Source: Escallonia rubra (taxonomy: Eukaryota; Streptophyta; Magnoliopsida; Escalloniales; Escalloniaceae). From it: 64,000 bases of DNA. Location of the stretch: the NCBI GenBank assembly GCA_033065855.1, contig JAVXUO010002348.1, positions 186,001 through 250,000 on the forward strand. The letters are read 5' to 3'. This document shows, one piece after another, positions 39,077-50,019 of this stretch (its first letter is position 1; each line of letters starts with the position of its first letter). A model generated the notes under the pieces. It was not told the DNA's origin. It made no database searches and saw nothing but the letters and a program-made list of their open reading frames with translations. Both the position numbers and the translations under genes were made by a program.

Positions 39077-40295
39077 TAGACCTGGCAAACGGGTATACCC
39101 GTCGGGGTACGGGTAAAACCCGGTCGGGTCCGGGTAAAAACGGTTCGGGTAATTTTTACCCGGGTTTTTACGGGTAGGAATTTTCAGGATCCGTACCCTA
39201 CCCTTGCGGGTAGGGTAATACCCGCGGGTAAACAATTTAAATATTAATTTTTTTATAAACAGAATTTAATTACTATAAAATAATAAAATACCAATCTAGG
39301 GCTATTTTTTTCTCTTTTATTTCTTGTGCTTTTTCAGCTTCCTTTTGCTTTTTCAGAATAACATGTTCGGTGTTTCCTCATTTCACCAAAAAATAAAAAT
39401 TATACATATCCCATTCCCCTCCCACAATCCAAAACAAAGCAAATTAAATTTCCAATATATATACAATCCTATTTCCTACTAAGTACTAACAATCTAAAAT
39501 ACAACAACTACAACTAAAATACAACAACTAACAATCTAAAATACAACTACAACTAAAATACAACAACTAACAATCTAAAATACAACAACTACAACTAAAA
39601 TACAACAACTACATGATCATATCATAATTCATATGCACTTCTCCTAAAATAAAATAAAAAATTATATGCATAAATAATGAAAAATTAAATCTTCCATTCC
39701 TCGCAGAATTGGTGACGATCGACGGTGAATAGCGGCGTCGCGGTGGTGATGCAACTTCAGATCGGCGTTGCTATGCAACTTCAGATCGGCGGTGGTGATG
39801 TAACTTCAGATCGGCGGTGGAGGCGGCGGCACAGATCGGTGAGGTGGCGGCGCAGATCTGTGAGGGGGCTATGGAAGACGGCGTGATGGCGGTCGACTGA
39901 GAGGGGAGGCGGCGATGGTAGAGAGGAAGGGGACGGCGTGATGGCGGTCGACGGTAGAGAGGAAGGGGACAGCGTGATGGCGGTCGACTGAGAGGGGCGG
40001 CGGCGATGGTATAGAGGAAGGGGAGGGGACGGCGTGAGAGAGAGAGAGATGGGAGTCTGAGAGTGAGGTGAGAAGTGGAAAGAAGGGAGAGTGAATGTGA
40101 TTAGGGCACAAACACCCTTGTTATATACGAATGAAACCGGGTAACCCGCAACCCGACTCGGACCGATCCGAAAATTACGGGTCGGTTCGGGTCCGGGTCC
40201 AATTTCAGCGGGTAGGGAAAATGGCTACCCGTACCCGGGATTTTGGACCGGGTACGGGTCGGGTAACGGGTCCGGGCAACATTTTGCCAGGTCTA
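39077..40295. mobile_element. Non-autonomous hAT element, 1.2 kb
   Basis: Termini TAGACCTGGCAAACGGG (39077) and TTTTGCCAGGTCTA (ending 40295) are inverted, and both sides carry the 8-bp duplication CCTATAGA (39069-39076, 40296-40303). Subterminal regions (39085-39235 and 40135-40280) are packed with CGGGTA/TACCCG motifs, probable transposase-binding repeats. The interior has an AATACAACAACTA minisatellite and a GC-rich segment with repeated GATGGCGGTCGAC, but no transposase. It interrupts the decayed hAT gene exactly between pieces of the IYRAMDKSKD block. Confidence 0.92.
39498..39612. repeat. AATACAACAACTA minisatellite
   Basis: Tandem variants of CTAAAATACAACAACTA and CAACTAACAAT, inside the hAT element at 39077-40295. 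Confidence 0.9.
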
Positions 40296-40659
40296 CCTAT
40301 AGATGTATCACATTGGAGGCTTTCTCTCACCATCGATGAATCTAAGTACAAGAATAAATGGACTAACTACCTTTAAAGTATACACAATATCATTTCAAAA
40401 CGAAGGCTTGCCCCCCCCCCCCCGTCCATTTGCTTTTTGGCCCACATTTTTCTGAAATTATTATGTTCTTCACGGATCCTTTACAAAGTGATAGTGGCGG
40501 TTGCGATCTCGTGTTGGCAGGCCTAAGCAATTCTCTTCTTACAAATTCCGTAAACAAGATTACTACACTTGGGCCATTATGTATGCGACCATTAAAAACA
40601 ATAGTCCTTTGAACAGTAGACTTCCTCTTAAGTAACTTGAAGATATTGTCCAAGATTAA

Positions 40660-41131
40660 GGGCCAGTTTGACAAAAAATTTTTTTTTTTTTTTTTTCAGT
40701 TTTTAAAAACTGAAAAAAAAGGAGCGTTTGGTAACCATTTTTTTTTCAATTTTAAAAACCAGTTTTTAAACTGATGAGTAAAAAAAAAAACTCCAGAAAC
40801 TGGTTTTTTTTTCTTAGACCACCACCACCACCCTCGCGCCGCCGGCAGACACCTCAGGCGACCACCGCCGGCGACCACCTTCGGCCGCTGGCGACCACTG
40901 CCGGAGACTACCGGCAGCCACCTCCGGCCGCCGGCGACCACCGCCGGAGACTGCCGGCAGCCACCTCCGGCCGCCGGCCACCACCAAAAAAAAAAAAGTC
41001 AAAATAAAAAGGGTTCCCAAACAAAAAAAAAAAAAGGGGTTATCAAACACCCACTTGTTTTTATATATAAAAAAATTAAGCTGCTCTTTAAAAACTGAAA
41101 ACCAAAAAAAAAAAATTTGTCAAACGAACCC
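40660..41131. mobile_element. Short Tourist-like element with GC-rich repeat core
   Basis: The left end GGGCCAGTTTGACAAA is inverted relative to the right end TTTGTCAAACGAACCC, and TAA flanks both sides (40657-40659, 41132-41134). Poly-A/T-rich arms with TTTTTAAAAACTG surround a CCGCCGGCGACCACC-type repeat core (~40830-40985). It splits the conserved hAT motif HCIDL-ILDNIFKL exactly at the duplicated TTA codon. No transposase is encoded. Confidence 0.85.
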
Positions 41132-42257
41132 TAAGTCTATGCAATGGGTAACACATGGTGTCCAAACACATGTATTGATCATCACGGTCCAATAACCTGC
41201 TTCTTATGCAAATAAATTCATAAATCAAACTACAAATGTATGTACTAATAATTAATGTCATAAGTTATAAAGACATGAATGAGATAAATCAATTTATTAG
41301 TAGGAATAGCCTACCTTTGACAAATTGAAACATATTTTTCTGTCCAATTTTCTTAGTAGTCGTCGTCATCAAGTCCCCAGTTTTCAAATGTTTGGAAGTA
41401 TCAATGGACTCAAGACACAAGTTGTCTCGAAGACTAATCTAAATCCTTTTTATCTTGTCCCTCCAACCATTGCACATAATCTAGCAACCAGTTTTCTTCC
41501 ACTCTTCTTCATGATCCGTTATCAACTTTCGTGTATTATCCACCTCTTTTTTAGTAAGGTAACCCTCACCTCGTGATAACTTTGTGTCTTCAAACCTAGA
41601 CCATATTGCCCAATAGCCCCGTCTATATAGTCGCAAAGCTGTCAAAGTTCACGACACTAAATGCAAAATTACCGCATCATAAAAAATTCTTAAGCTCGAT
41701 TTCTCGTCTCCTCTTTAGCTTCTTCACTTTCAAATACCGTGGCCTGCTTCATCTTTCTCGACCTCAATACCTTTTCAGGGTCCAAGGCAACGAATAATCT
41801 TTTCACAAGTTTAGCTGTCAAACAGTTGTAATTTATGACAGATTATGGTGTAATGTTTATGCATTTTGAGATTGAAAAGATTAATCTGCTGAATATAAAA
41901 AAGAATCAAATTCGTCAGGATTACTTTTTGATGAATGATCTCCCATGCCTCATCCATCTGCAGTTCATGACAGGTTAATGTAACGTTTTTTTTTTTTGTT
42001 AGGTTATGATATTTGCACATGATCGTTGCAAAGATTAAGCGTGTATTATGCGTATTGGCCGTTCAGAAGATTAAAATCCTAAATAGAAAGGAGTCAAACT
42101 TTGTCACCGAATTGGTGTGGCTTGCATTAGTCCACAGCCTCCTTGTATGACTTATTCTTGGCAAGCAACATTTAAGCTAGGCTTGCACAAAAAAAAATAA
42201 AAAAACATTTAAGCTAGGTTAGCGGTTGCACGAATGCCAAGGTTTCTAACTATCTTA

Positions 42258-43730
42258 GAGAGTGTTATCTTCATTTTGTTGAATTCTTTAGAATTGATTA
42301 CATATCAAATCAGTTTTAAAGTGTTTGACAAAAAATTAAAAATAAATAATTAAATTAAATTCGCTTTAATGTGCTCAAAACTGATTAAATTCAGAATTCT
42401 CATCTTCTTGAATTCTAATTTAGAGAATCGCATTTCAAGAAGAGAATTACCAAAATATCCTTACATTTAAAACTAATTATCTAAATTTAAAGACACTAAA
42501 TGATAATTTTGCCACACTAAATCTAATTTCATATTTTTTTATCCAAACACATTCAATAGCTTTTAATCTATTATGTTTAAAATAGAATAAAATTAATTCT
42601 AAAAACTGATTCCGATTAAATCAAAACTTACTTTTGAGAATCAAACACAAACATCTTAGAGGGTGTTTGTGATTGATTATGAGATGATCAAACCTGATTT
42701 AATCTAGATTAAATCAGGTATGTGGGTGTTTGGCAAAAGAGATTAAGAGATTTAATCAATAATCTTCAAAAGAGGATTATGAAATAATTACTTTTTCATA
42801 ATCACGTTTGACCTTCTAATTCAGGGAAAGTTACTTCACGAAAGCTGTTTTCTCTGGAAATATCGACAAATTCTTGCGGAGTCCAACCAAATGAAATGGA
42901 TCTGTTTATCATAAAGAGATTCATCGTTCCTGACCTTACCATCCTATCCCCATATTTTTCACAAAAAGATATCTCATACCCCTTAATTAATTATCTTAGA
43001 TAGTTTTTAGAGTTTATCTCTTTTCTTATTGCTAAACTCTTCTCCTACAGCTAGATAATCTTTTATTTTGTTTGCTTAAGATAAACTTTATTTTTAATTT
43101 GAGGATGTTTATCGTGCTATAAGCAATAACATGAGATTATTTGTGTTTTTAATTTTAAATAAAAAGTAACAACTTCTGTAGGTGAGTGAAAATAGTTATT
43201 TTAATAATTTATTTGGGCATTATAGTTACTTACGAATAAAAGTTACGTTAACGCTGCTTGGATATTAGAAAATTGTTTATTGAGTGTCATCTTTGATCAT
43301 TTTGTCATAATGAAACTGATTTAAGTACTTTTTATCCAAACACTTTTTATAAATTTAATCTAATTTACAATTACTTTTTTTTTGTGCTTAGTTTACAATT
43401 ACTTTTACCAAACAACAAACTGATTCTAATTAAATCAGATTTTAAAAACTGATTAAAATTTAAGTTGAATCTGCTTTTTTTAATCAATCCCAAACGGGCT
43501 CTTAATCGGTCTTGGAGAATCAAGTGTTCCCTAAAAAAAAAAAAAACTATCAATATATCCTCAAATATAAACAGATACTAATTACCCTCTTTAAATATTA
43601 CACTAAATCCCCTTTCATCCTAATATATTCACCGAGTTTTAATTTATTCTACTAAAATTAATTAAAGCCAAAGAACTTATATATTGATTTAATCAAAATA
43701 TACTTTTAAGAATCAATCTTAAATGCCCTC
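42258..43730. mobile_element. Cluster of Tourist-like elements absent from copy B
   Basis: TTA sites bound AT-rich elements. The clearest unit, 42659-43501, begins GAGGGTGTTTGTGATTGATTA and ends with the inverse of GAGCCCGTTTGGGATTGATTA, with TTA on both sides. The flanking pieces 42258-42655 and 43505-43730 share a GATT(A/T)AATCAAAA...AGAATCAA right end and outer GAGAGTG/GCCCTC termini. At the matching place copy B reads straight through ATCTTAGACTGG, as expected of an unoccupied site. Confidence 0.7.
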
Positions 43731-44120
43731 TTAGAAAAGGAAGAAAAACCTATCTTACTTTCATTCGAAGATGTCACCGCGAGGAAAAATTAGTTATTAA
43801 GACCGAAATTGGTGGTGATGGTAAAAGTCTCTAATTACGGTCAACAAAACCCCATTCATTGTCATGCTTTTCGCAGAAACTTGTGTGTGAGCGTGTGCTT
43901 GTGTAGGAATATTAAACCTGCATGCTAATAGCTACATGCTTTTACAGAGTACAAATTTGACTAAGCAGACCACTCTGCCTTACGAGAAAAGCAAAATTGT
44001 GGGGGAATTTGTTCGCTAAGTATATCTCTTTAAGTAGAATACTACATCAGAGCGCTAGATGTTCTTTTTGGTAAGAAACAGAATCCGACCAGCTTCCTGG
44101 CAAACTTTGCAGATCTAAAC

Positions 44121-46399
44121 TCAGTGCCTTTTATTGTTTAGTTTTGCAGTGCTTGATTTCGACGGAGCAGCAATAAGGTGTGCAAACGCAGCAACAATGG
44201 CAATAACTGATATTTGGGAACCATACTTTGCAAGCAAACTCTGCACAAGAAAGTCGATAGTAAGCAAATGAGAGAACATTAAGGAAGGTGACATTAAATC
44301 ATATGTAGGCAGCGGCGGGCTACACTTTGTGCCACAGCATGAATTCAAAAGGAAAACTAGACCAAAAATACATGTAAATCCGAAGCAACGTGGTGGAAAC
44401 AGACCAGAAAGAAAACGTCATTTGAGAATTGCAGAAAATAAGTTGGAAGACTGAATATGTACGGGAATTATTTCTTACCTTCACCTAAGAGCATGCAGCC
44501 ACCACGAGGTGATTCCATGGGAAGACACAAAAGAAAAACATTATAGAGTCAAAGAAATTCATCATAACCTTATAAACAGGCATAAAGGAGAACAAGAGTC
44601 GTGATAACAATGTGTTTGCTTATAATTGGACGGAAGAGGTTACCAAATCAAACGTCTTTTGAGGAGCTCTATCTGCAAGAACATCCAGTGGCAGGATTGG
44701 GGTTGAATATGCTTCCTACCAATCAGCGAAGTATGACTTAGTACATTATTAACACATCAGTATAGATCATTAAGCTATTAGCAGTTTTTCCAAAATGTTA
44801 TACCTGCAGGTTGGCCTTCATGGGAACACGAAATGTGATGAGAGCAGGTGCGCCATAGTAGATGGTTTTCACTCTTGAATCCAAATCAAAAGAATGCGCT
44901 ACTAGAGATCCACTAAACATGTAAATATAGAAAACAAATAGACAAGAGAGTTTATACACTAGAAAAGAAGGTTTAAGTTAAAGCTTGGAAGATTAGAGGC
45001 TAGAGAGTGTTGTAACTTACGCATCAAGTTTGTCCCATGACTTCGAAGTGTTGCCAATGATGGAATCAAAGACATCGTGACTCCAACTATCATCAGTAAG
45101 GCTTACATCATATGCAGTTCTGAAAAGTTTCGTGAAATCAAGGTTGGCTACATCTCAAACAACCATATTTCGACAGTTTTACAAACCGAAATGTCATTGT
45201 TTTCCACAGAATTAGCAATGCAGCTGGCAAGTGATAATCACAAGTCAACTAAGATTCCTACATAAACCACATAGATAAAACAAGAAAAAAAAAATGAGTA
45301 CATTGCTGGGATAGCATATACTGTATCATTGTCTATGTGAGTTCGAATGTGTGTGCGAGCACGCGTGTCTGTGTTTCTCTGTGCAAGCGAGACCTTAGAC
45401 TCCAATCCAAGCACTTAAACATATATCATCAAGCAGTTTGTCCTAGGGCATTTCAGCTTGCTTTCGTGAGTCAGAACACACAACAAAGCACTGTGCTTTC
45501 AGAGCGTATGTGGCGTTCAAACTTGCAAGTACCAGTCAGTTTTTCAACAGTAAATTCAGGTGGTGTATCAACTAAATGAACTATTATGAAAAATTCTGGG
45601 ACAACGTAGACCAAGTCAACTTTAAAATCCCCCTTTTCAACTTTCCTCGAGGAGCCTCCAATCGCAGCAACTATAGACATTGGAATCTACTGTCCTTCGT
45701 ATTAGCATCCACTCGTCTATCAGCATTTGCCGCTTATCCATCTCACCGTATAACTAACTTCTTGATGCCACTTGACACAGGAAATACATGAAATAGGACA
45801 GGAAAAAGAAAATTATAGCTGAGCCACAGCCGATCTCTAGCATTAGACTACAAACCACCAACCGCCCCCCACCCCAGCCAACCCCGGTCTCCTCTTTCTT
45901 CAACCTGACATAGACGTAGACACATTACCCATCCGAAAGGCGTAGTAACTGTAGCTTCTATTTCGATCCAAAAAGGAGTTTATTGCCAAAGCATCTCAGA
46001 CATGTGAAAACAAATCATGCAAACATGTTTACAATAAAGAGCAGCAAGTCCGCTGATCAGCACATGAAGTGCGCACAAGAGCAACACAATCACAAGCATA
46101 ACAATGCAAAATTGCGACATATGCCCCCAGTTACAAACGCATGCAGGACAGGAGGATCAGACAAATGAAACGTACCAAAAGCTAAATCGCAACCGGGAAA
46201 TTGCTTACGCTGATCCGCGGTTGTAAATGTCGATGACGACGGAGACACGTTCCGTCGCGGGGTTGAGCTTTTGGAGGGCGACCTTCTTGTGGGCGACTAT
46301 GAACGGTGAATCAGAGGCAAATGCGGTGGCTGAAATGGAAAGCAGAGCTAATAGAAGAGCGACTACCTTCAATGGAGCATTTTTACTGGGGCTCGCCAT
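44121..46399 (-). CDS. TRAPB: Translocon-associated protein subunit beta (TRAP-beta), 198 aa, with microexon
   Basis: Exons in transcription order: 46399-46209, 45119-45021, 44912-44804, 44715-44644, 44484-44479, 44240-44121. The product has an N-terminal signal peptide (KVVALLLALLSISATAFASD, 11-30), a lumenal TRAP-beta domain (SPFIVAHKKVAL, VSVVIDIYNRGSATAYDVSL, ITFRVPMKANLQ, ILPLDVLADRAP), one C-terminal membrane segment (ISVIAIVAAFAHLIAA) and a short basic cytosolic tail ending NNKRH. Size fits Arabidopsis (~195 aa). TRAP sits beside the Sec61 channel in the ER and assists translocation of some precursors. A 6-nt exon (GTGAAG, Val-Lys) is needed to align FDLVKSLLAKYG with family FEWAKRLLAKYG; without it two residues are missing, though frame is kept. 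Exons are intact. Confidence 0.93.
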
Positions 46400-47379
46400 T
46401 TGATCAGTTGGTAATCGAGATTTGACGTTTCGGATTGGATGGAATTGCCGATTGAGAGCGAAAGAACTGCCTCTCTGAACACTGAACAGACGGGGGCTTG
46501 TTTATGCAGAGTTTGGGCCTCAAGTGTACCACAGTTGCCCAAAATCAATTTGAAGGCTGGGGCTTCATGTTGGTCCTGCAAATGGGGCTTTAAGACGGGC
46601 TGGACTATCAATTTTGATAAGATCCCTCTATATATATGGACTAAGAAATGAATGCAAACTTCCACGCCTTATATAACTTCTAATTCTACATAATTTTTTA
46701 GTGACGAATGAGAATACGGAAAAACATAACCGTTGTGAAAAGTAGACATTCTTTTGAGCAAAATATAACGAGTTATGTACTTAGTTTTAAGGATTTTTTT
46801 GTTGGTAAGGATGGACGCCAATTAATATTTTGAACCAACTACGTCACATAAGCAAATTCAAGATGTACAAAAACGTAATTGGTCATATGGGGTGAAAACT
46901 ACACCTTCAGTAGAAAAGAACAACTAGGGTATGTTCGAAACTTCTGTGGTTTCTCGTTTTCTAAGAAGTACGTTCCGTTTTGGTTTTTATTTTTCAAAAA
47001 AACAAGCATCTATTTGATTATGAGTTTCTACTTATGAGTTTTTCTTTTATTATTTTCTTTTATTTTTTTGTTTTCCTTTAACCGTTTCATATTTCTTCCT
47101 TCCCCAACACAACACCTCATGACCACCACCACAATCAATTCCCCTCCAGCTACTACCACTTCGAACTAATTTATTGCAAGATCTTCACTGACACCCATGA
47201 CTACGTGACCTCCGCCCTCAATTACCATAAACCTAATTGCTGTGGAGGCGGCGGAAAAGGGAACTTGATGGTGTTGGCGTAGAGCTATGGTGACACTGAT
47301 GACGAGTTTAGATGGGGTTTCTGTAGTTACCGGAGGTGAATGGTGACAATTGCGAAAATAAGAAATGACTTTTATAAAT
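46400..47379. other. TRAP-beta upstream region
   Basis: This is the promoter and leader flank of TRAP-beta. It is absent from copy B, which explains why that copy has no exon 1. No further gene was recognised. Confidence 0.45.
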
Positions 47380-48118
47380 GGGTTAATTACACTAGGCACC
47401 CTCAAGTTATCACTGTGTAGCGCTCCGCACCACAAAGTTTTTTTTAGCTATCTGTCACCCCAAATTTTCATAAGTGTGGCACCCAACACCCTCCGTCCAA
47501 ATTCCGGCCAATAGCCTCACCGGATAAGTAATTTAACTTAAACAAGGGGGCTTTTTGGTAAAAAAGATTGCAATGGGTTTGTCAAGCGGCGGCCCGAGGC
47601 TGTTGCCGCTGTGGAGGGCGGGGGAGAGAAGAGGAAGGAAGAGAGGGGCTCGGCATCGCCGATAGGGGGAGGGACGTTGCCGACGGAGAGTGCGGCACCG
47701 GCCTAAGATGCGAAAGACAAGGGACAGCGGCGCAGGGCTATTGCGGCCGTGGGGTGGGAAGAGACTTTACCGGCGTGAGATGCCGAAGGAGGGGCGCGGG
47801 GCGAGGGGGAGAGAAGAGAAAGGAAGGCAGGGGAAGAGGTCGGCATCGCCGACGGGGGGAGGGGCGCTGCCGGAGGAGACACCGGCGTGAGATGCCAGCG
47901 CAAGGGGGTTGGCGGCGCAATTAGGGTTTCTGTGATGTTCCAAAAATGCCCTCCAAAGTTCAGCTTATTAATTTTTTTTGCCGAAATTTGGCCGGAATTT
48001 GGACGGAGGGTGTTGGGTGCCACACTTATGAAAATTTGGGGTGACAGATAGCTAAAAAAACTTTGTGGTGCAGAGCGCTACACAGTGATAACTTGAGGAT
48101 GCCTAGTGTAATTAACCC
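47380..48118. mobile_element. Mutator-like non-autonomous element, 739 bp
   Basis: Long terminal inverted repeats of ~120 bp start GGGTTAATTACACTAGGC (47380) and end GCCTAGTGTAATTAACCC (48118). They are flanked by a perfect 9-bp duplication, TTTATAAAT (47371-47379, 48119-48127). The core is GC- and purine-rich and carries an internal duplication (GGCATCGCCGA and CGGCGTGAGATGCC each twice). Long TIRs with a 9-bp duplication are diagnostic of Mutator-like elements. The GC-rich core could be captured genomic sequence, but no protein was recognised. Confidence 0.93.
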
Positions 48119-48127
48119 TTTATAAAT

Positions 48128-48412
48128 TGTGAATTATCAATTGCTACCAATAAAGTTTGAAAGTTGTATCTTCTTTATTTCATTTCAAATTGTTCTCTGG
48201 ACTTTTTATCAAGATGAGGTGATCGTAGCACAATATATAACTCGTGATTCAAGCAATCCAATCTTCTGTGTGCGCACGGGAAGCAAAATAAAGATAGATG
48301 AGCACTACCTATTGTAAGATTATGACACATCATTTTTTTTTCCAGTTTTCAAACTTGAATAAAAACTTTGTCAAACATCACTTGTCGCTTGCATCCTTCA
48401 ATGTTTTTAGAA

Positions 48413-48456
<44 letters not shown>

Positions 48457-48965
48457 AATTTATTCTCAACCGTTCTTAACAACGATGATGAACATAGTCC
48501 ACGGCATCAATATTTGAACATCAAAGTTTTTCATCGAGACTTCAGTTGTTGGCGTTTTGGTAAAATAAGACTTTATTTTTTATGGGGCTATATTCAGCTT
48601 TATTCGCTTCCCAAACCTAATTTGCATGCAGAGGAAGACATGAAAAGAGATGTAACATTCTAATCTTATTATAAAACTTGATTCAGCAAAGAAAAATGTA
48701 GCCAATCTTTACGGACAAATGCTTAGATGACGACGATGGATGATGATGATTATATTAATTTTGAGAAGAAAAATGGCAAGATTTTAGGGATATATAGAGG
48801 AGCTGGATTGAGAATAGCAAGATAAAAGATGTAACAAAAAAAAGGTGAAATATGTTATATTGAATTAATTTTTTTCTATTCACGTGGCAAAATGAGAGAG
48901 CGTCCACGTAGGCAGTAACGTGACAATTTTTTTCTCAACTTTGGCTTTCAAATATATATATATAT
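48128..48965. other. Copy A-specific non-coding stretch
   Basis: AT-rich, with a GA dinucleotide run (~48416-48452) and a TA run (~48953-48970). The open frame at 48298-48663 includes the GA run as an RE repeat and is probably not coding. Confidence 0.5.
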
Positions 48966-50019
48966 ATATATTTGGACATAACGAATATAATGACCCTGAG
49001 AGAACGGTCATCCTTATGACTTGTCCGTCCTTAACGGAAAAATCCTTTCATCTCTCTACATTTCTGATCATTATTATTTAGCATCTTACCAAAAAAGCTC
49101 TAAACACATATATAAAAAAAAAAAAAAGTCCCCCAAAGCAAGTAATTCAATTGGTAAAGTTTTCAAGCTACATGTGATTGATTCGCGACTACATAAGAGA
49201 TGTCAGAGGTGGGAGTACTTTAGCATGGAGGGAGGGTGTGATACCCCATTAAGCATGGGGAACCCCACCCTTATTAAGCAATGTTTGGAGTCATTAAATT
49301 AACAATTATCGTAAAAAAAATTGACAAGAAGTACCAACTTTCATGTCTTGTCCAACGATCTTAAATGTTTGGTACTGAAGTGAACGATTGAAGTAAAAAG
49401 AGAGTGGCACCAATGGAGCGTGATTGTGTAAGTACCTAATATGCCTAACCCATGGTATGACAATAGTCCCTTAATATCTACCTATGCCTTGTGCATAAAT
49501 ATAAAATCACTTTAAAAGGGAAACCAGACACAAGTGATCGTGTACCTCTTTAGTGCTTCTGATTCTGAGAGCAGGGCATCAGTAAACCATGCATGGAAGA
49601 GAAGGCCTAGCATGGAAGACAAGGGCCAATCTGGATAGCAAGGATGACAAGCCTAGAAACCACTGCTAAGAAAGGCCAGTGATAGCTAGCTGGGTAAATG
49701 CTTGCACTACGTACCCTAGTAGTGAGAATTTAGGCAAGTCAGTGAGGATTTAAGCAAGTCATCCTTGGCTACCAAACATGACTCTGTGTTTCCATACAAG
49801 GCCACTCTTCCTCTGACTGACACTGTGTATTGCCATGACCTAATCTCACTTACAAGGCATCTATATATAGGAGAAGACTGAACTAGGGACGAGGAGATAG
49901 TAAGATTCCCAAGTTGACAACATATATCTAGCTCAACTCCCCGTTGCCTCGTAATAAGTCTCTCCAGAAGCAAAAGCATCTTATCTAGAAACATTTCTCG
50001 TGGAGGTTCAATCTTTAAT

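Larger units (their letters stand above)
37930..41250 (-). pseudogene. Decayed hAT-family transposase (DUF659/hAT C-terminal type)
   Basis: Pieces in minus-strand order match plant hAT transposases: WTPCVTHCIDL (~41165-41132), ILDNIFKLLKRKSTVQRTIV with LLRPANTR (~40656-40500), VKNIIISEKCGPKSKW (~40470-40425), YRAMDKSKDAI with YKEIYEIIDRK (~39075-38970), MADLYECIQRLNPYMTIQD and KYRRAEGL (~38841-38740), and a C-terminal NIDESNDMLLGRPAED block (~38075-38020). Stops and frameshifts are frequent, and three later insertions break it. The nuclease core and N-terminal zinc finger were not located. It is a dead transposon copy. Confidence 0.78.

Noticed and set aside
39498-39612. CRISPR-like array
   Set aside because: The AATACAACAACTA units are directly tandem without unique spacers; it is a minisatellite in a plant transposon.
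47568-47924. 118-codon open frame rich in Arg/Gly
   Set aside because: It sits wholly within the core of the Mutator-like element, with an internal duplication and no domain.
48298-48663. 121-codon open frame with an RERERE run
   Set aside because: The run is a GA microsatellite, the rest has no domain, and the region is absent from duplication copy B.
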